Assembly (NCBI RefSeq): GCF_013085545.1
Contig: NZ_CP039543.1
Location: 558,001-622,000 of the forward strand
DNA: 64,000 nt
Reading direction: 5' to 3'
DNA from: Oceanidesulfovibrio marinus
Lineage (GTDB): Bacteria > Desulfobacterota > Desulfovibrionia > Desulfovibrionales > Desulfovibrionaceae
Below are positions 53,929 to 62,364 of the stretch, in pieces (the stretch's first letter is position 1; every line of letters begins with the position of its first letter). The notes beneath the pieces are model-generated. The model did not search any database. It worked only from the letters and a program-made list of their open reading frames with translations, and was not told the DNA's origin. The position numbers were made by a program, and so were the translations under genes.

Positions 53929-54785
53929 TGCTTGATCGCTCCGAAAGTCATGCCCCGGGCAAGGTGGCCCTGGATGAGATAGCCGACGTAGATGAGCGGC
54001 GCCATGGCCAGCACGGCAAGGGCCGCCTGCACGCCGTACAGGGTGCCGGCCGTGGCCGTGACGTACTTGGCCAGCTGCACCGGGATGGTGGAAATGTTGG
54101 AGTATGAGAGCACCAGGGCGAACATGAACTCCGACCAGTTGAGAATGAAGATGAACATGGTGGTGGCGAAAAGCCCGCCCTTGATCAGCGGTATCGTTAC
54201 CGTGAAGTGGGCCATGAGCCGGGAGCGGCCGTCGATCATGGCCGCTTCCTCCACCTCTCTGGGCAGATCGTCCACAAAGCTCTTGAGCATCCAGGTGGAG
54301 AACGGCAGCGTGACTGCCACGTAGATGCCGATAAGGCCCGTATAGCTGTCGATGAGCCCGATGTTGGAGAAGATGATGACGAAGGGCACGGCGATGGCCG
54401 CCGGCGGGAACATTCGTCCCGAGAGAATGATCAACGGCGTGGCCTTGCTGCTGCCGCTGTAGCGGGAGATGCCGATGGCCGAGAACAGGCCGATGGCCAC
54501 CGAGAGCAGCGTGGCGGTGATGGAGGCGGTGAGCGAGCCGAAGACGGCCTTGGTGGCGGACTGGCTCACGCCGCCCACGCCGTACTCGCGGATGGCGTCC
54601 GGGTCGAACAGGGTCTTGAAGTTGATGAACGTGGGCTCGGACGGCACCCAGATGGCCGGGGAGGCGTTCCAGTCCGTGGGCGGCTTGATGGCCGTCATGG
54701 TGATCCAGAACACCGGGAAGAGCACGATGATCAGGGCCGCGAACATGACCAGCTTGAGCGGCAGGGAAAGCGGTTTCGGTTCCAT
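53925..54785 (-). CDS. ABC importer permease, MalG-like
   Basis: A 286-residue inner-membrane permease with six segments, starting [20 protein letters not shown]. The EAA loop that touches the ATPase is [22 protein letters not shown]. It is the second permease of the CUT1-type importer; its ATG overlaps the stop of the first permease by one base. The DP of the sugar importer family is clear, but the substrate is unknown. Confidence 0.93.
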   Translation of the reverse strand: MEPKPLSLPLKLVMFAALIIVLFPVFWITMTAIKPPTDWNASPAIWVPSEPTFINFKTLFDPDAIREYGVGGVSQSATKAVFGSLTASITATLLSVAIGLFSAIGISRYSGSSKATPLIILSGRMFPPAAIAVPFVIIFSNIGLIDSYTGLIGIYVAVTLPFSTWMLKSFVDDLPREVEEAAMIDGRSRLMAHFTVTIPLIKGGLFATTMFIFILNWSEFMFALVLSYSNISTIPVQLAKYVTATAGTLYGVQAALAVLAMAPLIYVGYLIQGHLARGMTFGAIKQ

Positions 54786-55759
54786 CAGTGCGAGCCCTCC
54801 AGGAGTTCGTCGCGCACCGGCGTGAGCAACAGATGCACGAGCAGCAGGGAGCCGACCAGCACGATGAACGCGGCGGCAGCGCCGTAGGCCAGCTGGAAGT
54901 CGCTGAACGCGAGCTTGTAGATGTACAGGCTGATGGTCTCTGTGGACGAGCCGGGCCCGCCGCGGGTGAGCATGAAGACCTCGTCGAAGAGCTTGATGAT
55001 CTCCATGGAGCGGATGACGAAGGCCACGATGATGACCGGCTTGAGCATGGGCAGGATGACGCGCCAGAACACCTGCCTGGGGTTGGCCCCCAGAATGACC
55101 GCGGCGCGCACCGGGTTCTCCGGAACGGCGTTGAGCCCGGAGAGAAGAATGAGGAAGAAGAGCGGGGTCCAGTGCCAGACCTCGGTGATGATCACCGCGA
55201 GCACGGCCAGGTGCGAGCTCTTGAACCACTCCAGCATGGCCTCCGCGCCGAACAGGTAGGTCACGATCTGGTTGATGGGGCCGTTGGACTGGAAGAGCAT
55301 CCAGAAGGTGTAGCCCACCACCACGGGCAGGATCATCATGGGCGTGAGAAAGGCCGAGAAGAGCACGGACTTGCCCCGGAACTTGCGCATGAACAGCACG
55401 GCCAGACCCAACCCGAAGGTGAACTCCAGGGAGAGGCAGGCGATGGAGATGAGCAGGGTTCTGATGACGGCGTAGATGAAACGCGTGTCATATATGAGCA
55501 GTTCTTCATAGTTGAACAGGCCCGTGAACCCGGCGTCAAAGAGTGAGCCGCGGGTGGGCGACCAGTCCGTGAAGCTCATGTAGAAGGCGACCAGCAACGG
55601 CACCACGAGCACGAGCACGGAAACGATCTGTCCGGGCATGGTCAGCACGCGGGCGATGCCCTTCCTGGTCAGGCCGCGCCTGGCCGGCGGTGTGATGGTC
55701 AGCGCGCCAGGTGCGGGGGGCGAGACTTCCCGGTGTTCTATGGCGGCGGTGTTGTGCAA
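54785..55759 (-). CDS. ABC importer permease, MalF-like
   Basis: A 324-residue permease with six membrane segments (first VSVLVLVVPLLVAFYMSF). The EAA-type loop reads PENPVRAAVILGANPRQVFW. The N-terminal 35 residues are hydrophilic and Pro-rich. It follows the binding-protein gene after a 151-nt gap containing a hairpin, which probably explains stronger expression of the binding protein than of the membrane parts. Confidence 0.93.
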   Translation of the reverse strand: MHNTAAIEHREVSPPAPGALTITPPARRGLTRKGIARVLTMPGQIVSVLVLVVPLLVAFYMSFTDWSPTRGSLFDAGFTGLFNYEELLIYDTRFIYAVIRTLLISIACLSLEFTFGLGLAVLFMRKFRGKSVLFSAFLTPMMILPVVVGYTFWMLFQSNGPINQIVTYLFGAEAMLEWFKSSHLAVLAVIITEVWHWTPLFFLILLSGLNAVPENPVRAAVILGANPRQVFWRVILPMLKPVIIVAFVIRSMEIIKLFDEVFMLTRGGPGSSTETISLYIYKLAFSDFQLAYGAAAAFIVLVGSLLLVHLLLTPVRDELLEGSH

Positions 55760-55831
55760 AACAGTACCTCGTGGTGTTCGGCGTCACGCTGCGGCATTCC
55801 GGGCGGCAGCGGTTTTACGATAAACGGGGGG

Positions 55832-55860
55832 CGGCCGGGAAAGGATCGCTCTCCCGGCCG
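55832..55860 (-). terminator. Intra-operon hairpin between binding protein and permeases
   Basis: An 8-bp stem, GGCCGGGA with TCCCGGCC, loop of 11, without a U-tract. It likely protects the binding-protein mRNA end or lowers read-through. Confidence 0.55.
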
Positions 55861-55910
55861 GCGGACATATCCCCGTGTTTCAATCCTGGCAGAAGCGGCC
55901 TACCCCTGGA

Positions 55911-57476
55911 TTACCATTGGTCGGCGCCGCTGGCCTTCTTGATGGGCTCGGCCAGGTTCTTGGCCAGGGCCAGCCAGGACTCCTTGACCTTGTCGCGACC
56001 GATGCGGCGGGTGATGCGCTCGAAGGAGTGGGCCGCGTCGTCCAGCGCTTCCTTGGGCTTCTTGGCGCCGGTCATGCAGGCGTGCACCTGTTTGTCCAGA
56101 GCGTCCTGATACTCGAATCCGCCGGGCAGGCAGAAGTCCGGCACGGTGTTGACCATGTTGTCGTACAGGGTCTGCAGGTACTCGGGCGAGTAGGTGTCGA
56201 TGAGCCGCTGCGTAGGCGCCAGCATGTGGTTGATGCGGTATGGGTCGGAGTAGCCGCCCAGGTAGGGAATGGCGTCGGCCGAGATGGTCGGCGAGGTCAT
56301 CCACTGGGCGTAGGCGTACGAGAGTTCCGGGTTGGCCGAGTACTTGGACACGGCGTAGCCGTAACCCCAGCAGAACAGGCCCGCGTACAGCAACTCGCCG
56401 TTGGGCAGGGTGTCGGCTGGCATGACCGTGGCGGCGATCTTGCCTGTGGTGGCCGGGCCGGTGGACGGGGCCTTGGAGTACTTGAAGCCGGAAGGCCAGA
56501 CGATGTTCATGAAGCCTTCGCCGCGGCCGAATGCGTTGTAGTTGGAGGACCAGGTGAAGCTGAAGGCGTCCGGGTGCAGGAACTCGTTCATGGCCAGCAT
56601 GTCTTCCAGCGCGGCCACGCCCTCGTCGGAGTTGAAAGTGGGGTTCACGTCCTGGTCGAAGTACAGCCTGCCCTTGGACACGAGGCGCTGCATGAACATC
56701 CACTTTACGTAGTAGGGCGAGCGGTACTCCAGGCTGCCGTAGAAGCCGTTGTCCGGATCGTGCATGAACTTGGCGAGGTTGTAGTACTCCTTCCAGGTGT
56801 TGGGCACGGCCAGCGGGTAGCCGTGCTTGTCCTCGAAGGCCTTCACCTTGTCCGGGTTCTCCAGGTAGTCCTTGCGGCAGAGCAGGGTGATCTGGTCGCC
56901 GTCGTTGAGCAGGCCGGCCACGCGTCCGTTGTAGAGCTGCGCGTGGTGGCTGGCCGGGAAGACAACGCCCCACTCCTCGTTGAAGATGTCGGGCTGGTGC
57001 TCTTCGGTCCAGTCGGTCAGGTCGTAGATCACGCCGGAGTCGATCCAGTCCGGGTAGGACATGGCCGTGGGCATCATCACGTCGTAGCGGCCGGTCTTGG
57101 CCACGGCTTCCTGCATGCCCTTGGTGTGCACGACCTCGTCCGGCTCCTCGATGAACTCCAGGTCGATGCCGAGCTCGTTCTTCCACTTGTCCACGTACGG
57201 CGTCATGTTGCCGATGGAGCCGGTGGGGATGAGCAGGGTGAGGGTTTTCTTCTCGGCCTTGGCTGCGGCTTTCTTGGCCAGCTCCCAGGCGCGCTCCTCG
57301 GAGCCCTGGATGGCGGCGAACGCCTTGGTCGCGCCCAGCGGGGAGAGGCTCACGGCGTTGGCCACCATGGCCGTCACGCCCAGAGCGGTCATCTTCTCGA
57401 GGAAGCCGCGGCGGTCCATGCCGCCTTTCTCAAACTTCTGCAAAACCTTTTTGATCTGCGTCTCTTTGGACTGCAT
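55911..57476 (-). CDS. ABC importer substrate-binding protein, probably Tat-exported
   Basis: A 521-residue periplasmic receptor. The N-terminus carries DRRGFLEKMTALGVTAMVAN, a twin-arginine-like leader, ending near AFAA. The mature part is a family 1-type binding protein (TLTLLIPTGSIGNMTPYVDK, then YDVMMPTAMSYPDWIDSGVI). At over 500 residues it is larger than maltose or sugar receptors, as in the GlpV glycerol receptor. AAGGGG precedes ATG 57476. The ligand is unknown; operon partners suggest an amide or amine. Confidence 0.9.
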   Translation of the reverse strand: MQSKETQIKKVLQKFEKGGMDRRGFLEKMTALGVTAMVANAVSLSPLGATKAFAAIQGSEERAWELAKKAAAKAEKKTLTLLIPTGSIGNMTPYVDKWKNELGIDLEFIEEPDEVVHTKGMQEAVAKTGRYDVMMPTAMSYPDWIDSGVIYDLTDWTEEHQPDIFNEEWGVVFPASHHAQLYNGRVAGLLNDGDQITLLCRKDYLENPDKVKAFEDKHGYPLAVPNTWKEYYNLAKFMHDPDNGFYGSLEYRSPYYVKWMFMQRLVSKGRLYFDQDVNPTFNSDEGVAALEDMLAMNEFLHPDAFSFTWSSNYNAFGRGEGFMNIVWPSGFKYSKAPSTGPATTGKIAATVMPADTLPNGELLYAGLFCWGYGYAVSKYSANPELSYAYAQWMTSPTISADAIPYLGGYSDPYRINHMLAPTQRLIDTYSPEYLQTLYDNMVNTVPDFCLPGGFEYQDALDKQVHACMTGAKKPKEALDDAAHSFERITRRIGRDKVKESWLALAKNLAEPIKKASGADQW

Positions 57477-57562
57477 AGCGTACCCCTTCTTGATGTTGCT
57501 GCAGTTATTCGAAATGTCCTTTGACCATCGTGAGTTCCGGATAGGTGCCGATTGATGCTCCG

Positions 57563-58663
57563 TTACAGCGTGTAGCGTTGGTATTCGTTCTCGCAGGGGT
57601 TGCCGGGGCACGCCTCGAACCAGCCGGCCTCGGGGTCCATGACCACCCCGAAGGAGGTGTGGAAGGCCGTGTTCTCGGACTCGCCGGGGAACCCGTGCGC
57701 GCAGATGCATCGCGGATGGTTGGTGTGGTTCCGGGTGAGCTCCTTGAGCATCTCCGGGGTGATGGCCCCGCGGTGTTTCTTGAGGAAGTTCGTGGCCACC
57801 TGCAGGCGGACCATGGTGCCGCCGTGGCTCAGCCAGTTGGCCGTTTCGAACCGGCGCATGGTCCGGCCCAGGTAGTGGTTGGTGTGGGCTATGGAGCCGT
57901 CGATCTCCAGGAGCTCGTACCAGGCGGCGGATGTCTCGGCGCAGAAGGCCACGTCCGAGCCGGCAAGCTGGTAGTTGAGGCCCGAGGCGCGGGGGGCGTA
58001 GATGATTGCGCCCAGGGCATCGCCAATACGCTGAGCCGCCAGGGCCTTGCGCATTATGAACGGATAGATCACGCCGGGCCGGGCGTCCGTGGCCACAACC
58101 TTGTTGATGACAGCGCCGATGCCGGCGGCGTTGATGCCGCACAGGCCCAGGATGCCGGCAAAGGTGAGGATGAGCTGGTCCGGGCCGTTGTCTTCCCGGA
58201 TGCGCAGCACGCAGAGATACTTCTCGTAGTACTTCTCCATGTCGTAGGTCTGGCCGATGTAGGCGCGGCCGTCGGCCGTGGCCTCCGAGGTCACGTTGAA
58301 CGTGGTGCAGCCCCACAGCGCATCCGGCAGGATGGAGCCGCCCAGACCGGGAGCGCGCAGGTCCTCCAGCTCCAGGAAGGTGTTGAGGTAGAGGATATCG
58401 TCAAAGGTGAGCATGGCGCCGTCGGCAATACCGCGCATCTCTTCCAGCAGGTCCGGGCTGTGCTTTTCCAGAAAGCCCAGGTTGCGCTTGCAGAAAGCGA
58501 TGAGCGGATCGCGGCTGGCCTTGAGCCAGGCGTTGTTCTCCCTGTGCACGGCGGTCACGGTGTCCGCGAACTCGCGGATGCTCTGCCTCATCTTCGTGCC
58601 GAGGATGCAGCCGCGCTCGTAGGGCGTGCCGGCCAGGGTGATGACGGGAATGGCGTTGGGCAT
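57563..58663 (-). CDS. C45 peptidase / acyl-CoA:6-APA acyltransferase-like Ntn hydrolase
   Basis: A 366-residue Ntn-fold amidohydrolase of the AAT family, which makes or breaks amide bonds. The autocleavage Cys is in DALWGCTTFNVTSEATADG near residue 97, followed by RAYIGQTYDMEKYYEKYLCV; NTNHY-like AHTNHYLGRTMRR comes later, as in the family. No signal peptide is seen. ATG at 58663 has GGAG seven bases upstream. It sits between the GS-like gene and the importer, so it probably hydrolyses the imported amide inside the cell. Confidence 0.9.
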   Translation of the reverse strand: MPNAIPVITLAGTPYERGCILGTKMRQSIREFADTVTAVHRENNAWLKASRDPLIAFCKRNLGFLEKHSPDLLEEMRGIADGAMLTFDDILYLNTFLELEDLRAPGLGGSILPDALWGCTTFNVTSEATADGRAYIGQTYDMEKYYEKYLCVLRIREDNGPDQLILTFAGILGLCGINAAGIGAVINKVVATDARPGVIYPFIMRKALAAQRIGDALGAIIYAPRASGLNYQLAGSDVAFCAETSAAWYELLEIDGSIAHTNHYLGRTMRRFETANWLSHGGTMVRLQVATNFLKKHRGAITPEMLKELTRNHTNHPRCICAHGFPGESENTAFHTSFGVVMDPEAGWFEACPGNPCENEYQRYTL

Positions 58664-58685
58664 GGTCGTCTCCGTGGGACAGGGC

Positions 58686-60068
58686 TCAGATGAGCTCCAT
58701 GTAGTAGTCCCACTCCCAGGGATCGACACGCTGGTTGAAGGCGATGGTGCCGTAGTCCTTGAACTGCGCCTTGGCCGTCTCCACCTCGAACTTCTTCACC
58801 GCCAGCACGAGCTTGATGAACTCCGGCTCCAGGATGGCGTGCAGATCGGTGTCCTTCTCGAACTCGTCGATGGCTTCCTCCAGGCTCTTGGGCAGGGCGG
58901 GCACGTCATCGCGGGTGTAGGCGATGTCTGTGACGGGCGCAGGCAGCTCCGGTTTGGACTTGATGCCTTCCAGGCCGGCGGCCAGGGTGCTGAGGGCCAG
59001 CAGATACGGGTTGGTGCCGCCGCAGGCCAGGCGGTTTTCAAAGTGTGTGGACTCGCCGCGGGTGCCCTTGAGCCGGATGCCCACGGTGCGGTTCTCCATG
59101 CCCCAGGTGGCGCTGTGCGGCGCAAAGGAGTTGATGCGGTAGCGCTTGTAGCAGTTGATGGTGGGCGCGGTGAAAACGGAGTTGGCCGCGGCGTGCTTGA
59201 GTATGCCGGCCAGGAAGTCGCGCGCCATGGGGGAAAGGCCGTACTCGGCGCTTGGATCGTTGAACACGTTCTTGCCGGTTTCGCGGTCGATGAGGCTGAC
59301 GTGGAAGTGGGAGCCCGAGGCGCTGGAGTCGATGAACGGCTTGGTCATCCAGGTGGCGATGTAGCCGTGCTGCAGGGCGATTTCCTTGGCCCCCATCTTG
59401 AACAGGAAAGCGGTGTCGGCCGCCGGCAGGCCGTCTTTGTAGTAGAGGTTGAGCTCCTGCTGGCCGGGTCCGTGCTCGGAGTTCTGGGTAATGATGCGGA
59501 TGCCGGCCTCTTTCATCTTGCGCATCAGGTCGTAGGTGAAGTCCATGTCGAAGTTGTTTTTCAGCGTTACGAAGATGGGCTGGCCGTTGTACACGGGCTC
59601 GCGCGTCTCCTTGTTCAGGACGTAGAACTCGAACTCGTAGCCGAGCCGGCAGATGAAGCCCATCTCGTAGAACTCGTCGATGATCTTCTTGAGCATCAGG
59701 CGGGGCGAGGCCATGGCCGGGGTGCCGTCGTACCAGTAGGGGTCGACGGTGACGTTGGCCGTGTTGGGCACCCAGGGCAGCACCGTGAAGGTGGAGAGGT
59801 CCGGCCGGGTGCAGTGGTCGGCAAAGGCCACCTCTTCGGCGTAGCCGGTGCCGGAGGGCACCATGGACTGGATGTCGAGGCCGAGGAGCCCGCCGTAGAA
59901 GTTGAGCCCGCAGTTCACGTAGTCGGCGAAGCAGTCCACGGGCACGGTCTTGCTCCTGGAGACGCCGTAGAGGTCGGCTTGCTCGAAGCGGACGAACTGG
60001 ATGTCGTTCTCTTCGATTGTCTTTTTGATGCGGTCGATAGAGCAGGGTGCAGTCGGGTTCTCGGTCAT
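58686..60068 (-). CDS. Glutamine-synthetase-like ligase
   Basis: A 460-residue enzyme of the glutamine synthetase superfamily, of the type that joins glutamate to an amine (gamma-glutamyl ligase). FICRLGYEFEFYVLN has the metal-binding ExE; NSEHGPGQQELNLYY has the second set; SSASGSHFHVSLID contains the His-bearing ATP loop; ENRTVGIRLKGTRGESTHFE NR the glutamate-binding segment. The N-terminal beta-grasp is short. No adenylylation Tyr region (NLYDLP) is recognisable, so it is probably not the housekeeping GlnA. It leads the nine-gene operon, transcribed away from the sensor kinase. Confidence 0.88.
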   Translation of the reverse strand: MTENPTAPCSIDRIKKTIEENDIQFVRFEQADLYGVSRSKTVPVDCFADYVNCGLNFYGGLLGLDIQSMVPSGTGYAEEVAFADHCTRPDLSTFTVLPWVPNTANVTVDPYWYDGTPAMASPRLMLKKIIDEFYEMGFICRLGYEFEFYVLNKETREPVYNGQPIFVTLKNNFDMDFTYDLMRKMKEAGIRIITQNSEHGPGQQELNLYYKDGLPAADTAFLFKMGAKEIALQHGYIATWMTKPFIDSSASGSHFHVSLIDRETGKNVFNDPSAEYGLSPMARDFLAGILKHAAANSVFTAPTINCYKRYRINSFAPHSATWGMENRTVGIRLKGTRGESTHFENRLACGGTNPYLLALSTLAAGLEGIKSKPELPAPVTDIAYTRDDVPALPKSLEEAIDEFEKDTDLHAILEPEFIKLVLAVKKFEVETAKAQFKDYGTIAFNQRVDPWEWDYYMELI

Positions 60069-60447
60069 CCGGGCTTCCTTTTTTGTTATTCACGTTCGAA
60101 AAAACAAGGACCTTTCGATGGTGGTTTGCTGATTTCGTCAAGTCGTATAGATCAAATTGCATGCCACGCTGGAGGGCCAAGGAGTTTTTCTATGAATATA
60201 CAGTATGTTGATCGAACAGTCGGGAAGCGAGTAGGGCAGAAGGATATAGATGGAAAATACGCTAATTCTAGGATGTGAGAATTTCATTCTTAAGAATGAT
60301 AATACAATGTTGTACCGATTTTTTGGTGAAAATACTATAAATCAAGGTATTTATATTAAGTGCTGTAGCCGTTGATTCTTCTTTGCGCATGGCGTATTGG
60401 TGGCTTCAAGAGCAAATGTAGAAAATTGTAAAACAAAGAAGGCCGCC
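60069..60447. other. Divergent regulatory region between GS-like operon and sensor kinase
   Basis: About 380 nt of A/T-rich DNA. On the minus strand TGGCATGCAATTTGAT (about 60168-60153) resembles a sigma-54 site but lacks the GC of the -12 element. A perfect palindrome lies at 60284-60299. No gene seen. Confidence 0.5.
60284..60299. promoter_or_regulatory. Perfect 16-bp palindrome
   Basis: TCATTCTTAAGAATGA reads the same on both strands. It lies about 215 nt upstream of the GS-like start, a distance at which sigma-54 activators commonly bind, so it could be the site of the regulator encoded at 62365. Confidence 0.45.
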
Positions 60448-62337
60448 ATGGGCGACGCAGCTACCTGGAATCATTATGCGCGGCAGTGCCGCAACGGCCT
60501 GGCCGCCGTGGACGCGCAACGTCGTCTCGTTTTCGCCAACCCGGCCTTCTGCTCCTATGCCTTGCAGTCCGATGGTGTGCGCGAAGGCCGGCCCCTTTCC
60601 GAGCAGGCCCTGGACCATGCGCTGCTGGACGGTCTGGCCGCCGGGCTGAACACCATTGGCGAGGACGGCGCGGAGTTCGTTTGGGAGCATGGCGCAAGCG
60701 GCGACAGCCGCTCCTGCCTCTGCCGCATCCTGCCGCCGCCGAACGGAGACGGGCACGCCATTATCGAGATCACCGAGCTTCCGGACGAGGAGCGCGCCCG
60801 GCAAATACTGGCTGCCGAACGCACCGCCATGGAGCACATCGAGGCGCAGAAGGAGCGTGGGCGCCGGCTCATCCTGGACATCATCGAGGAGCTGCCGGTC
60901 TTCGTGTATATGCAGCGGCGGGACTACAACGTGGCCTACGCCAATCGGAAGACGCGCAACCTGTACGGCGAGCCCAACGGCCGGCTCTGCTACGAGATGT
61001 TCAGCGGCCGGGACTCTCCGTGCCCGTTCTGCCCCACCTTCAAGGTCTTCGAGACCAACAAGCCCGAGGAGTGGCAGTTCACCGACCTGGAGGGCCGTTC
61101 ATTCCATATTTACGATTACCCATTCGAGGATGAGGACGGCGAGCCCCTGGTCATGGAGCTCGGCATGGACATCACCGAGCTCAAGCGCGTGGAGCAGGAG
61201 CTGGTCCAGGCGCAGAAGATGCGCGCCATCGGCGTGCTTGCCGGCGGCATTGCCCACGATCTCAACAACAATCTCCTGCCCATCATCTTCAATATCGACT
61301 ACGAGCTCTCCAAGGCGCCGGAGGGCCAGGCCTCCGAGGCGCTGACCGAAGCCCTGAAAGCCGCCTACCGCGCCGCCGACCTGGTGGAACAGGTGCTGGA
61401 CTACAGCCGCCAGCAGAACTTCTCCCGCTCGCCCTTGCAGCTCATCCCCCTGGCCACGGAGTACCTGGAGCTCTTCCAGCCCTCCCTGCCGTCCAGCGTA
61501 CGGCTCTTCATGGACTTCTCCGCCAGGCAGGACTGCATTGTGGGCAACCCCTCCCAGGTGCAGCAGCTTTTGCTCAACCTCTGCCGCAACGCCGTGCAGG
61601 CCATGCCGGAGGGCGGCGATCTCGATATCTGCATTCGCAATCTGCGTGTGGACTCGCTCAAACACACGCCGCATCCGGGCCTCTCCCTGGGCGAGTACGT
61701 GGTGCTCACCGTCCGGGACACGGGCCACGGCATGGAGGCGGACAGGATCGAGCGGATTTTCGAGCCGTTCTATACGAGCAAGAAGGGCACCGGCGGCACG
61801 GGCATGGGGCTGGCCGTGGTCCACGCCATCGTCACCTCCAGCCGCGGCGTCATCCATGTGAACAGTACGCCTGGGGAAGGTACCGAGTTCACCGTGTACA
61901 TCCCGGTGGCGCAGGAGCGGAAACCGCCGGTGGTGGCCGAGCCCAATGACTCCGGCGCAACGCGCGGCCGGCTGCTCATCGTGGATGACGACAGCAGGGC
62001 GCTGCAGGCCATGGCGCGCACCCTGGGCAACGCCGGGCTCGAGGTTTTCACGGCCGAGAGCGGCGAGGAAGGGCTGGAGCGGTTCATCAACGCCAGGCAC
62101 CGCTTTTCCCTGGTGCTGGCGGACCACACCATGCCCGGCATGACCGGCGTCGACATGGCCAGCCGCATCCTGGCGCACGACCAGGACGCCAACGTGATCA
62201 TCTGCACCGGGCACGTGGAGCCGGAGCTGGAGGAGCAGGCCCTGGCGGCAGGCATCCGGGAGTTTATCATGAAGCCCATGACGCCGCGGGCGCTGGTGGA
62301 AACCGTGAAGAAGTACTGCAGCCACGCGGCGCAGTAG
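60448..62337 (+). CDS. PAS sensor histidine kinase with C-terminal receiver
   Basis: A 629-residue soluble kinase. Two PAS domains come first; the second carries a CxxC (DSPCPFCPTFKVFETNKP), possibly a redox or metal sensor. HisKA has VLAGGIAHDLNNNLLPIIF, the HATPase has NLCRNAVQAMPEGG and DTGHGMEADRI, then GTGGTGMGLAVVHAI. A receiver ends the protein (LLIVDDDSRALQ, Asp in LVLADHTMPGMTG, IMKPMTP). AGAAGG before ATG 60448 decides the start over a TTG at 60397. It is followed after 27 nt by the sigma-54 regulator, its likely partner. Confidence 0.93.
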   Translation: MGDAATWNHYARQCRNGLAAVDAQRRLVFANPAFCSYALQSDGVREGRPLSEQALDHALLDGLAAGLNTIGEDGAEFVWEHGASGDSRSCLCRILPPPNGDGHAIIEITELPDEERARQILAAERTAMEHIEAQKERGRRLILDIIEELPVFVYMQRRDYNVAYANRKTRNLYGEPNGRLCYEMFSGRDSPCPFCPTFKVFETNKPEEWQFTDLEGRSFHIYDYPFEDEDGEPLVMELGMDITELKRVEQELVQAQKMRAIGVLAGGIAHDLNNNLLPIIFNIDYELSKAPEGQASEALTEALKAAYRAADLVEQVLDYSRQQNFSRSPLQLIPLATEYLELFQPSLPSSVRLFMDFSARQDCIVGNPSQVQQLLLNLCRNAVQAMPEGGDLDICIRNLRVDSLKHTPHPGLSLGEYVVLTVRDTGHGMEADRIERIFEPFYTSKKGTGGTGMGLAVVHAIVTSSRGVIHVNSTPGEGTEFTVYIPVAQERKPPVVAEPNDSGATRGRLLIVDDDSRALQAMARTLGNAGLEVFTAESGEEGLERFINARHRFSLVLADHTMPGMTGVDMASRILAHDQDANVIICTGHVEPELEEQALAAGIREFIMKPMTPRALVETVKKYCSHAAQ

Positions 62338-62364
62338 CGACGACACTTTTGGCAGGGAACGGAC

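Noticed and set aside
60153-60168. A firm sigma-54 promoter for the GS-like operon
   Set aside because: The -24 part is acceptable but the -12 element has GA in place of the essential GC; listed only as a possibility.
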